NCBI GenBank assembly: GCA_027620395.1
Contig: JAQBZY010000118.1
Location: 1 to 5,792 of the forward strand
Direction: 5' to 3'
Length of the DNA: 5,792 nucleotides
Source: Pseudomonadota bacterium
Lineage (GTDB): Bacteria; Pseudomonadota; Alphaproteobacteria; Rhodospirillales; Casp-alpha2
Numbering within the stretch: the first letter of the stretch is position 1; each line of letters begins with the position of its first letter. Positions 5,627 through 5,792 of the stretch are shown one piece after another. The position numbers were made by a program, and so were the translations under genes. Under the pieces are notes generated by a model. It ran no database searches. It was given only the letters and a program-made list of their open reading frames with translations, and was not told the origin of the DNA.

Positions 5627-5792
5627 ATGGAACTCAACGGTAAGACTGTCCTCGTCTGCAACTGCGAGGACACGATGAACATCGACGGAGACGCACTGGC
5701 CAAGGCCATTTCGGCAAAGGGCAGCGTCGGAAAGACCGACATGCGGGTGCATCGGCATCTCTGCAGGGCTGAACTTGACCGCTTCGACGACG
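5627..5792 (+). CDS. Probable iron-sulfur protein, N-terminal fragment
   Basis: The frame is open from ATG 5627 to the right edge, giving 55 residues. It begins MELNGKTVLVCNCEDTMNID, with C11 and C13 in a VCNCE motif, and continues to VHRHLCRAELDRF with C46. I recall this pattern (CxCE-TM-x-D-G, then HLCRxELDxF) from large 4Fe-4S binding proteins with an HdrA-like N-terminal part that are found near formate dehydrogenase genes in alphaproteobacteria. No ferredoxin-type CxxCxxC motif is in the visible part, so the call is by resemblance. A purine-rich site GGAGGG (5610-5615) lies 11 bases before the ATG, a little far. An in-frame ATG at 5519 would add a basic stretch with no family character and overlaps the inverted repeat, so I reject it as the start. 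Confidence 0.62.
   Translation, partial: MELNGKTVLVCNCEDTMNIDGDALAKAISAKGSVGKTDMRVHRHLCRAELDRFDD

Noticed and set aside
5393..5758. 121-codon minus-strand open frame over the right spacer and the iron-sulfur gene
   Set aside because: It overlaps both the ankyrin start and the better supported plus-strand gene, and its protein has no recognisable feature.

Overview
The window is GC-rich, bacterial and densely coded, with short gaps, several start/stop overlaps and third codon positions mostly G or C. Gene content and codon use suggest an alphaproteobacterium. That placement is an inference, because there is no rRNA or other lineage marker here. I see no tRNA, rRNA, CRISPR array, insertion sequence or attachment site.

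Region 1 (1-1874, plus strand) is the end of a tungstate ABC transporter operon in the order permease (tupB, cut by the left edge), ATPase (tupC), periplasmic binding protein (tupA). The genes overlap or nearly abut, and the operon ends in a convincing intrinsic terminator at 1824-1874. It should import tungstate for the pterin cofactor of tungsten enzymes such as some formate dehydrogenases.

Region 2 (1874-3200) is a single minus-strand gene for a 397-residue DUF6765-like protein with histidines and aspartates arranged like a metal site. It looks less GC-rich than its neighbours. Its upstream spacer is strongly AT-rich and holds a near-consensus sigma70 promoter whose -35 box sits at the centre of a perfect 11-bp inverted repeat. 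The promoter is so close to the ATG that the mRNA is predicted to be leaderless. This regulated solitary gene is the most unusual part of the window.

Region 3 (3201-4255, minus strand) is a translationally coupled pair: a DUF1330 protein followed by a 2-keto-4-pentenoate hydratase-family (MhpD-like) enzyme, probably from a catabolic pathway whose other genes are not here.

Region 4 (4390-5396) holds a TerC-family membrane protein on the plus strand and a small ankyrin-repeat protein on the minus strand. They converge with stop codons overlapping by four bases.

Region 5 (5397-5792) is a 230-bp non-coding spacer with hairpins, then the first 55 codons of a plus-strand cysteine-containing protein. 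It resembles the N-terminus of iron-sulfur proteins that I recall near formate dehydrogenase genes. If right, the window may be flanked on one side by tungstate uptake and on the other by a tungsten or molybdenum enzyme locus, but the cut at the edge prevents proof.
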